Shown in pieces: positions 12,501 to 20,573 of a DNA stretch of 35,140 nt. The stretch comes from Chromera velia. Lineage: Eukaryota > Sar > Chromeraceae. Below the pieces are notes generated by a model. It worked only from the letters and a program-made list of their open reading frames with translations. It did not search any database and was not told the DNA's origin. Both the position numbers and the translations under genes were made by a program. Each line of letters begins with the position of its first letter. Within the stretch, counting starts at the first letter, position 1. The stretch is from positions 1-35,140 of the forward strand of contig JAHBMJ010001022.1 of assembly GCA_018398765.1 (NCBI GenBank). The letters are read 5' to 3'.

Positions 12501-15500
12501 CCTGCACCCCTGTCGCCTCCACGTCCTATTGTAGTACCTGGCGCATCTCTTGGAAACTCACAGGGACACAATGGCGGATCCGGCTTGATGACATTTTCAG
12601 TCGCCTCCTTCGCGCGCCTGCAGCAGGACAGTGACGCTCTTCTCCTCGCAAGAGCTGAGCACGTCCTCTCTGAATTGCCCCCCAAGATCGCAGTCAGACT
12701 GCCCAGATGGAAGCCTGGGGACAGCAGCACCGTTCCCGCCGTCTCCGGAAGACGTCGGGCAGTTGTGGGGGATGCTCTTGGGATGGAGCTCCTCACTCAG
12801 CTGGAGATCAATCGTCGGCTGGGGATGCAAGGAGACGATCAGGGCGGTACAGGGGAGGAAAGCAAGAGGAAGGCTGCGAGCAAACAGGCCCTGTCGATGG
12901 ATGCTGACGTTCTCGCAGCGCGGCTGGATCTCCGTGGTACCGAGGGAGAATTGGACGAAGAGAAAGGAGAGGTGGGGATGAATAAGAGGAGAAAAAAGAA
13001 GGGCCTTCGCCCGAGAGCAGTGCCCTTCGGCTTGTCACAGCAGTACTCACGTCGAGGCCGGAGTGCCCGTTCTGCCGGTCAGAGGCACCGCAGGTCCCAC
13101 TCCCTTCCTCCTCTAGACGGAGACCTTGAGGGAGGCCTGCCTACTCCCCGTCTCTATGCGAGTTTAGAGAATGTCGCGACTGCGCGCGGAATCTCGCGGC
13201 AGCTTCCCGTGGGCGCTTTTGGAGGTCCCAGATGTACAGAACGTTTGTGGACTCTTCAAGCAGTCGCAGAAGAAGAGAGACAGGAGCACATGAGACGGAA
13301 CATCGCAGCAGGACGACCTGTGAGTGCTCCTCCTGAGCCAGACATCTCGAATTTACAGCTTTATCTGCCTGTACTGCGGCAGGGAGCTGCAGGGGGGGGG
13401 GGTCGAGGAGGAGACCGTGGCAGTGGGGGAGTCATGGGAGGAGGGCGCGGCCTGTTTGGATTTCTTGCCCGTCTCCCCCACGACTTTCCCCGTCTCTCTG
13501 CTCCAGCTGCGATCTCTGCAGAAGAAGCGAAAGCGCGTCGAGCCTATAGACGGCGACGACGACAAACAATCTCCGGAGAATCTAGCTCAAGTGATATTAG
13601 CTCGGGCAGTGAAAGTGAATGGGACGAGTCGGTGAGTGGAGAAGAAGTGAATGAGGAGGAAGAAGCAGCGCGAGAGGGAGAGGGACAGGGGCAGGCAGAG
13701 GCAGGAGACGACAGAAGCCTGAGGAGGAGACGGGGGACAGTTGTTGCAAGGGGAGCTCAGCGTCAAGCATTTGAGTTTTTGAAGGAGGTGGACGGCGCAG
13801 ACGAGACAAGACAGAGCAGACTCATGTGGCGTCGCGACGAGAGAGGGGAGTTCGTGAACGGTCTTGCGGGTGTTCTTCTCAGAGAGGTCGGTATGTCTGT
13901 ATGTAAGCGTGTATGCCTACCTATCTGGGTCAATTTGATGACCTGTTACAATTGCCGCCACCTTCCCTGCGGAAATCGCTTTCTCATTGTCTCTTGAGTT
14001 TTTGTTTTTTTTCTTTCATTCACTTTCCCGGCCCAAATGGGACTTTCCCCCACAAATTCCTGGCGGAATGGCTCTGAGGGTCTGATTATCCCCCACTATG
14101 TGCATATGACTGCCTGCGTGCAGTGCACTTTGTGGAACTCTCTGATTGGAACCGTCGGCCGAGACTTAGAGGCGGTAGCGGCGTTCGCGAGGGGGGGCGC
14201 CGGGCGCAGTGGAGGGGGCAGTCCCGATGCGCGACCGCCGAGTGCTGGGGGGACGATGAGGGCAGTTGGAAACCGGGCTGCAGTCTCCAGTGGGGGGGGA
14301 ATGAGTGAGCCTCTGAGCGCTGTGCTGGAAGCATTGCTGTGCGCTTCGGTGCCCTCTTCCTGGGCTGCTCTGGCCCCATTCACTGTGAGTGTGATGGGAC
14401 AGGACAAAACGGCAAGTGGGCGGGGAGGGGGCGCAGATTTTGGGGCGTCTGCGCCTTCTGGAGGTCTCCGTGGGGGTCCGTCTGGAGGAGATGGCGGGGG
14501 ACGAGGCGGAACAGGAGGGATGCGACATAATCTTCATCTCGGCCTTGGCTCAAGGCAGCCATTGGGTCGTTGGATTGCGGAGTTGGGGAGACGGGTCGAG
14601 TTCTTCCGAGGGTGGATGAACAACAGAGCAGCTGCACACTTACAGAACCTCCACGGGGGGAGATCGTTGGCGGAGGCATCGGCCATGTTGACGGCAGGAC
14701 GGTCGAAGAGGCTCCAAGAAACCGTTGAGCCTGCTGCCCTGTGGCTGGGGGCCTTCTTCTCTCCCCGTCGGCTGATCACTGCATGCAAGCAGACGGCAGC
14801 ACGGGCCCGCAATGCGAAGCAAAAGGAAATGTCGGGGGCGTTCTCAGACGATCCGTCTCCCGCCTCATCGTCCCTTGCCACCACTTCCATTGGACAGGGG
14901 CACTGCAGCTTTGAGGACTTTGGGGTTGGATTTGAGGTCACGTCCCTGCAGGATGCCAGTCAGTGCGGAGCCCCCCCCGATTGGGGGTACTATCTCACGG
15001 GACTGAACGTGCAGGGGGCGAGATGGGACATTCACTCAGGCACACTCGAAGAGCTCCGCCCTGGTGAAGTCGTCCCACCATTCCCCATCATTCGGATGTA
15101 CATTACCTATCAGAGCCGTGCATGTCGGTCGGGGCCGCCTGCAGCAGCAGCTGTGCAGGCGCCTGCAGTCCTGTCGCACCAGCCCAGTGGAGCTCAGGGG
15201 GTGCGGAGGGAGTCTGTGGCAGACGGCGGCGTTGCGAGTGCATTGCAACTTCAGCAGCTGCAGCAGCAGAGAAGAAGAGGGTCGACAGTCCGCACAATTT
15301 TGGAACTTCGGGCGTCTCGGTCAGTCTGCATGGGAGGTCGGATCGGGGAAGGCATTTACGTCGATTCTTCGCACAAGCAGAAAGGAACGAACTAAAAGAC
15401 ACTGGATGATTTTATTCTTTTTATGATCACCATTTGTTTTACATGTGCTCTGCTTGCCTGTCCTTTCTTACCTATCTTAAACTCACTGTACCCTTTTGTC

Positions 15501-16742
15501 TTCCCCGCTTCTGTCTGTGATTGTTGCAGCCGTCAGGTGACTGCAGCAAATGAGGGGGGACAGGGACAAGACGGGGGCGGCACCAATCTTCCCATTATAT
15601 CCACGGCTGCCCGCCGATTCCTCAGCATGTCCTCTGCAGTCGGGGGGGGCCTCTCCTCTCCGCAGCAACAGCAGCAGCAGCAGAGGGAGGACGAGAACTC
15701 TCCGCCGAGAGGTGCACGTGTGACGATTGGTGGGGTCACGTCGGTCCAGGAAGTTTCTCTGGACGTACCTGTGATGAACAGTCCCGCGTCTGTCGCTGTC
15801 ACAAGCCCCTCCAGTGTTGTTGCTGGAGGTGATGGAGTGACACCGCGGAGCCATAGTCACCGTCTTCGGTCTCTTGTCTCCTCTCTGTCAATCGCACCGC
15901 ACCTCACAGGAGGAGGTACATCCCAAGAGGCATCACAGCAGGGGTTCAGGTCCCAAACAGCCGCGCCAATCTCTTGGATGCCATCTCCTCCCACAGCAGC
16001 AGGCGGATGGGTCGTGGAGATTCCCTCTGGTCTAAACGAGACGGGTGCAAATGGAGGGGGAGAGGGTACATCGGGAGACGGGGAGAATGTGCTGGGGGGG
16101 GCAGGGGATCGCGTGTCCAGGGACGCGAACGGCCAAAGCGATAATTCCCTCGTGGGTCTTCAGCTCTCATCTTCCATGGGGGTCCATGTCGGCTACGCCC
16201 CTCGTCATCACCCCCAAGCAAGGTTCTTCGAATGTCCTCTTTTCCGGTCCCGTGCCTCCTGTGCAGCTGCAGGGGGGGGGCTGGGTACTGCGTCTAGCAC
16301 GGGGGCGGGGGGGCCGAGAGAGGAGGGCCTCGTGGCTGTCCTCCCTCTCCCGCTCCCACTGCCGCAGTCTAGCTCAACCGTGCCCGCACCGACGTCAACC
16401 GAAAAAGATGCTGCTCCAGGTCCTGCGCCCTCGCGGCTGGAGACGCCCCGCATGAGCCCGACAGGAAGTGGGGACGCCTCTTCGAGATCTCAGGCGCCAC
16501 AGCAGCCAGAGGGCCCCAAAAGACATTCCAGCGGTTTTAATCTGCCGAAGGAGGGCAGCTCTGATCCTGTTGGTCAGGAGAGTGGTTCGGGAGAGGGAGG
16601 AGCGGGGGGGGCGGCATCTTTAATGGATCAGCAGAGCCGTGCAGGGGGTGGGGGGACAGGAAGTGCAGTGGGTGGGGGTGTCGACGTGTTAGCGGAGAAG
16701 TGGGCACGGCGAGGAGTAGCCCTGTTTTGCCAGTTGAATTAA
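369..16742 (+). CDS. Dynein heavy chain, 3' part of gene (stalk to C-terminus), 11 exons
   Basis: Motor subunit of a dynein, which moves along microtubules by ATP hydrolysis; axonemal type is likely but the subclass cannot be named. Exons: 369-529, 711-868, 1165-1414, 1773-3395, 3838-4740, 5039-5640, 6026-7748, 7960-11934, 12213-13886, 14124-15319, 15530-16742. Intron phases (0,2,0,0,0,2,0,0,0,2) match at every junction, giving 4491 codons without a stop. Family landmarks appear in order: coiled coil CC1, microtubule-binding domain, CC2, 'YLGLF', 'GLPLD', 'RWPLVLDPQ', 'SLGKGQ', 'LQNCHL', 'FFHAAVQERRRYG', 'YGG', 'GLHPN', 'GLNVQGARWD', 'CPLFRS' and 'WARRGVALFCQLN' before TAA. The N-terminal tail and AAA1-AAA4, including the catalytic P-loops, must lie left of the window. 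This segment is normally about 1500 residues; the surplus is low-complexity insertions. Fourth-exon end may instead be 3383. Start not visible. Confidence 0.96.
711..868 (+). CDS. Dynein exon: stalk coiled coil CC1, continued
   Basis: Reads VLQRLEKDRRQLAALGAELQ and then a charged helix ending EIQEALPDFQK, matching the family pattern in which CC1 closes with D/E-L-x-x-A-x-PAL-x-x-A. The exon ends in phase 2 at donor GTCAGC (869). Joined to the next exon it gives DFQK-SQEGLRQLDRKEL, which aligns with the canonical helix without a gap; reading through the intron gives a stop at once. Confidence 0.92.
1165..1414 (+). CDS. Dynein exon: microtubule-binding domain, first half
   Basis: Residues 106-189. 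Shows LDRKELSMIKGFQSPPPLVQ and VVECVAMLLG, then DWASCRQML and LQNYDAEHMPD, the classical stalk-tip domain at canonical spacing. I place the donor at 1415 (GTCAGC) rather than 1412 (GTGGTC). This keeps the frame, restores the usual six-residue step from Tyr to Phe in the 'Y.....F.P' motif across the junction, and fits the gene's common donor. Confidence 0.93.
1415..1772 (+). other. Dynein intron with CCTT-repeat polypyrimidine tract
   Basis: 358-bp intron. From about 1720 it is nearly pure CCTT/CTTC repeats up to the acceptor CTTCAG at 1767-1772, so the polypyrimidine tract is itself a microsatellite. I see no coding content. Confidence 0.85.
1773..3395 (+). CDS. Dynein exon: rest of MTBD, stalk CC2, AAA5
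   Basis: Residues 190-730. Opens with FDPVAVGRQSEAAQHLCLW (end of the microtubule-binding domain), continues into the returning coiled coil (ERLTAELSAAAAHVSQLQ, HVSQLQTEFAELNERVSA) and enters AAA5 with AACLVYLGLFPAGRRDFL. Two low-complexity inserts (about 2285-2600 and 2790-2990) separate the AAA5 strands; between them are IKKWRFAGLPLD and RWPLVLDPQGQFLLWLK, both highly conserved in the family. Near the end LTVVLDNCEG matches the 'L-x-E-N-x-x-E' segment. The exon ends at GTAAGT (3396), or at GTCAGC (3384), which keeps the same frame. Confidence 0.95.
3396..3837 (+). other. Dynein intron
   Basis: 442-bp intron between the AAA5 exon and the next AAA exon. It starts GTAAGT and ends in a pyrimidine-rich stretch with acceptor TTCCAG (3832-3837). 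I see no coding or RNA feature inside. Confidence 0.85.
3838..4740 (+). CDS. Dynein exon: acidic insert, then AAA5/AAA6 linker region
   Basis: Residues 731-1031. Roughly the first 160-200 residues are an acidic, Gly/Ser/Asp-rich insert with runs such as EESSDDEASPGGG. From about 4550 the family sequence returns: LWRVAVCPGFSLCFRTRSFE corresponds to the 'FRLYLTTK' strand, and AVISFQATTSGIVEHLLAEV to 'INF-VT--GLEDQLL--VV', followed by RREAPK for 'ERP-L'. Donor GTCAGC at 4741, phase 0; the join REAPK-LESLHL restores the canonical 'ERPELE'. Confidence 0.94.
5039..5640 (+). CDS. Dynein exon: helical linker into AAA6
   Basis: Residues 1032-1232. LAFDEQKLLAVEQQMLKSFG matches the 'L..LED.IL..L' helix. 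After a short insert, a helix reading RSRATKLRKCIRERQKRSER leads into LRGAVLFACVQRLVLLNPFY, the counterpart of 'RGS-LFF----L--I-PMYQFSL'. An Asp/Ser-rich patch (SEMDSDSDDNSSNESY) precedes LESVTGRIVDSVRR. The preceding intron ends in CTGC/CTGT repeats. Donor GTCAGT (5641), phase 2. Confidence 0.94.
5641..6025 (+). other. Dynein intron
   Basis: 385-bp intron, donor GTCAGT and acceptor CATGCAG (6019-6025). It closes the split Arg codon of '..SVRR-AVFEEHRLPF', which matches 'R-GLFE-HKL-FSF'. No other feature seen. Confidence 0.85.
6026..7748 (+). CDS. Dynein exon: AAA6, first part
   Basis: Residues 1233-1806. Begins AVFEEHRLPFAFLVACMV, the conserved 'GLFE-HKLLFSF' helix. Inserts of about 150 residues (6170-6610) and 110 residues (6790-7110) flank SFPPRLWANLLLLSETFPCG, the 'W--I--LS-L--F' helix; the second contains an RRAS site near 7089. 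The exon continues with EDLCVLRRLERLCA and ends DTDVSTPCMILQRSGGDADP, equivalent to the family's 'TPIIFVLSPGADPT'. The donor GTCAGT (7749) sits in a GTCA tetranucleotide repeat. Confidence 0.94.
7960..11934 (+). CDS. Dynein giant exon: core of AAA6 and start of C-terminal domain
   Basis: A single 3975-base exon, 1325 residues (1807-3131). After ALLKLAQELEEVARG comes an insert of about 560 Ser/Gly/Arg-rich residues before VVVVSLGKGQVPRARALLE (near 9715). A second insert of about 150 residues precedes LTFWVVLQNCHLCGDAAEEL (10252-10310). Then come CSVRLFLTTSGFGPCPFPWT, CVKVAWEENRG, WKRMVLALVFFHAAVQERRR (near 11000) and GLQYGGHTSSPFDSRVLRSL (near 11480), all recognisable AAA6 and C-terminal-domain landmarks. 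Poly-Gln and Gly runs come from CAG and G tracts. Donor GTAGGT (11935), phase 0; 'TPK-VCGLHPN' rebuilds the 'PEVFGLHPNA' motif. Confidence 0.95.
12213..13886 (+). CDS. Dynein exon: C-terminal domain, GLHPN motif
   Basis: Residues 3132-3689. The acceptor CTGCAG at 12207-12212 sits behind a GCCTGCCTGC tract. First residues VCGLHPNTSIVIETEQTAEF match 'VFGLHPNADI-----ET--L'. RAEHVLSELPPKIAVRLPRW corresponds to the '--IL--LP--FD' helix, after which about 390 mostly low-complexity residues (about 12715-13860) intervene before NGLAGVLLRE, the 'T-LLQE' helix. In ordinary dyneins the two are some 25 residues apart. The insert contains a G11 run encoding Gly and an RRQT site. Donor GTCGGT, phase 0; GTATGT four bases downstream would break the frame. 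Confidence 0.92.
14124..15319 (+). CDS. Dynein exon: C-terminal domain
   Basis: Residues 3690-4088. CTLWNSLIGTVGRDLEAVAA restores 'E--RYN-LL--I--SL--L--A' with the exact E-to-N spacing across the junction. Conserved points follow: LCASVPSSWAAL ('VP--W'), PLGRWIAELGRRVEFFRGWM ('L--WV-DL--R--FL--W'), PAALWLGAFFSPRRLITACK ('P--FWLSGFFFPQ-FLTA--Q') and GYYLTGLNVQGARWDIHSGT ('GVYI-GL-LEGARWD'), then FPIIRM. Only modest inserts interrupt this exon, apart from its Gln-rich tail with an RRGS site near 15277. Donor GTCAGT (15320), phase 2. Confidence 0.95.
15530..16742 (+). CDS. Dynein last exon: C-terminal tail and stop
   Basis: Residues 4088-4491. The first 235 residues are a Ser/Gly/Gln-rich insert. 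ARFFECPLFRSRASC (near 16220) is the counterpart of 'Y-CPVYKT--R', LVAVLPLPLPLPQ of '-FV--I-LPT', and LAEKWARRGVALFCQLN of the terminal 'W-KRGVALL-QL'. TAA at 16740-16742. In ordinary dyneins 'PVI' to 'CPVY' is about 20 residues; here FPIIRM to CPLFRS is about 310, counting the end of the previous exon. The tail has kept its sequence and its position right at the stop, which argues that the reading frame is maintained. Confidence 0.95.
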
Positions 16743-17172
16743 TCAGAAGTGTACTTACCATCTAATTGGTCAGATTTCGGCCAGCTTCGTATTTAAACGT
16801 AAACGGGAAACAAGATAAAGCTCGGTACATGTTTTGTTCAAGTTTAAAATATACACATGATCACTGACATTGGGGCCGCTTGATTTGAAGGAGACAAAAC
16901 TATGTGACACTGACAAAACAATGAATGATATAAAAACAATGTACAAAATCTATTTCATTCTTATAACCAGCGATGATGAACTTTCAACTTTAAATAGTGA
17001 ATAATACCATAATTAGTATTGTACATCCCATATATTTCTTTAAAAGTAAATCTCTAGGCAAATCTAAACTTTAGTGGCTAGCAGTCTAGATGGTTGTGGG
17101 GCCATCTATGATTGACCAAAGATACAAACTTGTGTTGTGTTCATAGTGATGTCGTCTGCTTATAGAGAAGAA
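16743..17172 (+). other. 3' flank / putative 3' UTR of the dynein gene, AT-rich
   Basis: Composition drops sharply to AT-rich straight after the stop codon. I find no clear canonical AATAAA signal close to the stop, so the transcript end cannot be placed. No gene seen. Confidence 0.5.
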
Positions 17173-17217
17173 GACGATGCGATGACGCATCGTCCTCTGT
17201 CTTTGATCTTCAAAGAC
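17173..17217. promoter_or_regulatory. Two adjacent perfect hairpins
   Basis: GACGATGCG-atga-CGCATCGTC (17173-17194; 9-bp arms, 4-base loop) is followed four bases later by GTCTTTGA-tct-TCAAAGAC (17199-17217; 8-bp arms, 3-base loop). Function unknown: they could be structured RNA, a transcription terminator-like element, or chance. There is no coding evidence around them. Confidence 0.4.
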
Positions 17218-18750
17218 GGAACAAGCCAAACAAACAGGCAGACAGTAAGACATGTGTATACACACTGACATCGCAGCCCACAGACGGAGACCCAGGCCGA
17301 AGCCAAGACAGAAGATTGAAGAAGAAAGAGGTGAAATTCAGCAGAAACAGAACATTGACAAAACAAGATGGAGAGCCTCAGGACAGACCGCGGATTTTGC
17401 ATGTTTTGCCTCGAGTATTGAGTCAAAATCCACACCGGAGCAGCCGGGAGGTCAAACATAGAGCAGAGACAGAACAGAACAGCAGAGCAAAAGAAAAAGA
17501 AGAAGAGAGAATCAAGAAGAAAGAGGCAGCTTCAAGCTTCCAACCACTGCTTCAGACAGCTTATGAAGGTAAGACAAAAAAGGAAGGTTAGAGCGATGAT
17601 TATGATACGTGCTCCTTGTTTGTGCGGAACTCGCACGGCCTAAGGGCCACACAAACGAGGAAGAAGATCTAAGAGCCCCCCAAGCTGCACGCACAAAGTG
17701 CAGCAAGCTAGCAAGCTGCGATTTGACCTCTGATTGACGTGATGCAATCGAATCAGTAAAGCAGCTACTAGCTCAATCTAGAGCTCAATTTTTGACACCT
17801 AATAGATTGAGTTGCATGTCTCCTTCCTCGTTAATGCATACATGACGAAGTCTTTAAATCCTGCTGATGAAACCTTTTGCAAGGTTGAAACAGCTGTACA
17901 GGAAGCATAAAGACATACACATTGTGCATAAAGATCTTTAAGCAGCTTTGTATGCAGTTACTCAGAAACAGATCAAACAGACCTACTATATCAGTCTCTT
18001 ACTAGAAGATCTAAAATGTTGTATAAATCATTCAAACCAAAATGAGTACATTAAATTCTAAGATAATTTTTAAGTACCACTTGTATCAAAGTAAATTTTT
18101 ATATACCATGTATAATTAAATGAACTTGAAATGAAATTAAAATAAATAAGACTCCATAATTTAAAATTATTTTAAAATTTTTATATAAAACGAGTTCAAT
18201 GATCTAGTTAGACCTGGTTAACGACAAAAAACATAAAAATTGAGTATAATAGAGGAAAACATTAAATTTTAAATTTATTCACATTTTTTCTAGCATCTGT
18301 TCTCATGTATTTTTATGAAAATCTTTAGATTCAAAATTTTGAAAAATAGACGACAACCATATTTTTTTGTATTGTTGCTGGAGAAGTTTTCTTTTGCTTA
18401 TGATATGCTGCAACGCAGCTTGAAGTTTAGACGTACAACTCTTTGATTTGATCTGCATATAATTCTATAATGGTGAGATGCAGCGTTTCAAGCTTTCAAC
18501 CGCGCTAGTTAAGCTGGACGACGTCTTTTCTCTCTCTTAGAGGTACGTGTTTTTCTGTGCTCAACAGTACCCCACAGTCTGCTGCTTAGTCTGCCACAGA
18601 CTAGGCTCGCAGTCTACGCCCCTGTTTAAACAACCTCGATTGTTTTTTATAGTTTTTATGGTATTTCTGGGCTATTCACTGTAGTATTTAGCATCGTCAT
18701 CGACGGGACTACCCCCGAAACACCATGACCCTTTTGATTTTTTAAGCCCG
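17218..18750. other. AT-rich spacer with no recognisable gene
   Basis: Short open frames here (about 17252-17591) are purine-rich and show no family resemblance. 17700-18500 is strongly AT-rich with stops in all frames. I see nothing further that I can support. Confidence 0.6.
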
Positions 18751-18960
18751 ACTTTTGTCCTGTGCCGAAGGCGCAAGGCTGACTTTGCTTCGGCGCCCTG
18801 CCAACTTTTGCCCAAGGCACCGAAGGCGTCCCGCCGACTTTTGCTCAAGGCGCCAAAGGCGCCCCACCAACTTTTGTCTAAGGCGTGCCGCCGACTTTTA
18901 CTTACGGGACCAAAGGCGCCCTACATGTATACCAACTTTTGCCCACTTTTGCCCGTCGTC
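18751..18960. repeat. Minisatellite A, 33-bp unit (ACTTTTGCCCAAGGCGCCGA..)
   Basis: Units start with ACTTTTG at 18751, 18804, 18837, 18870, 18894, 18935 and 18945. Two are exactly 33 bp (18804-18836 and 18837-18869); the others are shortened or lengthened. Each carries a GGCGCC(A/G)AAGGCGCC-like palindrome. A lone related copy lies at about 19938-19975. The 33-bp length keeps an 11-residue repeat open in translation, but I do not regard it as coding. Confidence 0.8.
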
Positions 18961-19253
18961 TTATTCAACATCTGTGTTATTTTGGATATCTTCTCTCTAG
19001 TTTGTCATGTCCAATCATTATTGTGAGATAAAGATTGATTGACAGATTGAAGAGATTACAGAGAAATGAATGAATCGATGCCGGCGGACGTGTTTTTTTT
19101 TACCGTTACCTTTCAGTAAGACCCCGTCTCTCCAATATGACCAACTTTTTGTGGTCGTTCTGTCTTCAAAATGCTGTTGCAGGCTTTTTGAATATACCAT
19201 CGGAAAGTCGTCTGCAGAGACGATAAAATACGATAAACAAGGCCGCTACATTC

Positions 19254-19757
19254 TTGAAAAAAAAAAGTGGGGTTGAGGGGCCCAATAATCTGCAACAATG
19301 GATGGATTCAGAGAAATTCGAAGGGGGGAGGAAGGACGGGGTTTCAAAATATTATTTTTTCCTCTTTCTGCTCATTTCTGGATTGGTGTACAGATTGGGT
19401 GCTCCAACATTTTTTTTTATCGTATTTTGCGGCCGTGTTTCGATGGTATGTCAGGGAAAAATATCTGTTGTTGATGTAGAGGGGAAACAGAGGGGGCGGA
19501 TTGAAAGAAAGGGAGAGAAAAAGAAGAGACGGACTGACAAAAAAAAAAGAAAGGGGAGGTTTGCTTGTCCTGGCTCAGATTGGGATGTCAGTTCTGGTGT
19601 GAGTGAGGCGTCAGAAGGCTCTTCGAGTGACAGTGACGTGTTTCATCCTCCCCGACGGCAAACAGCTGGGATGGATAAAAACACTACGTCTGGAAGAAGC
19701 TTGGGAGATTTGAGAGATTTTGACAGCAGCACGAAGGGCACAGAGGGTCCCTTGTAA
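19254..19757 (+). CDS. Doubtful ORF with basic then acidic/Ser-rich stretch
   Basis: I do not recognise this protein. The open frame of 167 codons begins in a repetitive, T-rich stretch, so only the second half (about 19480-19757) has gene-like composition: a Lys/Arg cluster (KGEKKKRRTDKKKRKGR) and then DWDVSSGVSEASEGSSSDSD and a Ser/Thr-rich end. It could be a leftover exon, part of a decayed element, or chance. No splice sites convincing enough to extend it. Confidence 0.2.
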   Translation: MKKKSGVEGPNNLQQWMDSEKFEGGRKDGVSKYYFFLFLLISGLVYRLGAPTFFFIVFCGRVSMVCQGKISVVDVEGKQRGRIERKGEKKKRRTDKKKRKGRFACPGSDWDVSSGVSEASEGSSSDSDVFHPPRRQTAGMDKNTTSGRSLGDLRDFDSSTKGTEGPL

Positions 19758-20160
19758 AGACCGGTTAGAAACAGATGAATAGTAAGTAGACTTAAGTGTT
19801 CAGTAGTCTTAACCCTATATAAGCTTTATGTAAGTTTTATTACCTAGTTTATCACATATTTTTAATTTGAAAGTCAGTTTTAAACTTGTTTCAAATTGCC
19901 GAAAATTGCCTAACACTAATGTTTAGAGTTGCCAAAATTTGTCCAGCGCCGAAGGCACTGGGCCGACTTTTGCCCTAAATTGAATGGTCAAGCCTAAGGT
20001 TGGGTTATAGTGTCCCGGGGGTAGACGGAACTCCACTTGCATGGTACTGCACGGTTGGGCCTGGCCGCGGCGACTCGTGGTGCGTAGCAGTGCGTACCTC
20101 CCTAACACTACAAGCCACTTAAAAATTTTTTCGCTTTGGCGCTAGCTTCGGCGGATAGAC
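19758..20160. other. Spacer with one isolated minisatellite A copy
   Basis: No gene seen. 19938-19975 contains GCGCCGAAGGCACTGGGCCG followed by ACTTTTGCCC, a single diverged unit of the 18751-18960 minisatellite in the same orientation, about 1 kb away from it. Confidence 0.6.
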
Positions 20161-20312
20161 TTGAAAGTCTGTGCCGCAGGTGCGGACTATATCTTAAAAG
20201 TCTGCACCGCTGCCGCGGACTATGTCTTAAAAGTTTAGGTCGCTGGCATGGACTATGTATTGAAAGCTAGGTTGAAAGTCTGCGTCACAAGCATATCGTA
20301 ACATATCATAAG
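20161..20312. repeat. Minisatellite B, 33-bp unit, left part
   Basis: Units of the form ACTATGTCTTAAAAGTCTGT plus 13 variable bases. Complete 33-bp units at 20186-20218 and 20219-20251, a partial one before, and a rearranged one from 20252 up to the LTR. The same unit continues beyond the LTR element at 23228-23337. Confidence 0.85.
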
Positions 20313-20560
20313 CGTAGCGTTGTGAAGGCCTGACAAGCAGTTGCGTTAGGATGAAAGGAAGCGCGCACGCATAACGTGCATAGTACGCATGCATGATGCA
20401 TGTATGCTGTATGACCGGGAATTAATTGTACAGCATGCAGTCTTAATAAAGTTATCCGTTGTTTGTCTTAGAGCTCAGAGATAGCAGAACTACCCATGTA
20501 TGACAGTACCTTTATCTGTATGATTAAACAGTAGCTATGACTAGCTGCTGGCATCCCTAC
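20313..20560 (+). repeat. 5' LTR of the small LTR element
   Basis: 248 bp, alignable base for base with 22969-23216 without an indel. The exact left edge is uncertain by a few bases; a TG lies at 20321. Confidence 0.85.
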
Positions 20561-20561
20561 G

Positions 20562-20573
20562 TGGCAGCAGAGC
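20562..20573 (+). other. Primer-binding site-like sequence
   Basis: TGGCAGCAGAGC, one base after the 5' LTR. TGG complements the CCA end of a tRNA; the rest resembles initiator-Met-type sites used by many LTR elements. The tRNA is inferred, not proven. Confidence 0.6.

Noticed and set aside
369-16742. Dynein locus as a pseudogene
   Set aside because: All ten intron phases agree, no stop interrupts 4491 codons, and the conserved C-terminal motif sits right at the stop.
17252-17591. Two overlapping + strand ORFs after the dynein gene
   Set aside because: Purine-rich, overlapping in two frames, no recognisable motif and no clear splice or start context.
18755-19000. Small protein with 11-residue repeats over minisatellite A
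   Set aside because: A 33-bp repeat automatically gives an 11-residue periodic open frame; units of other lengths break the pattern and no other coding sign exists.
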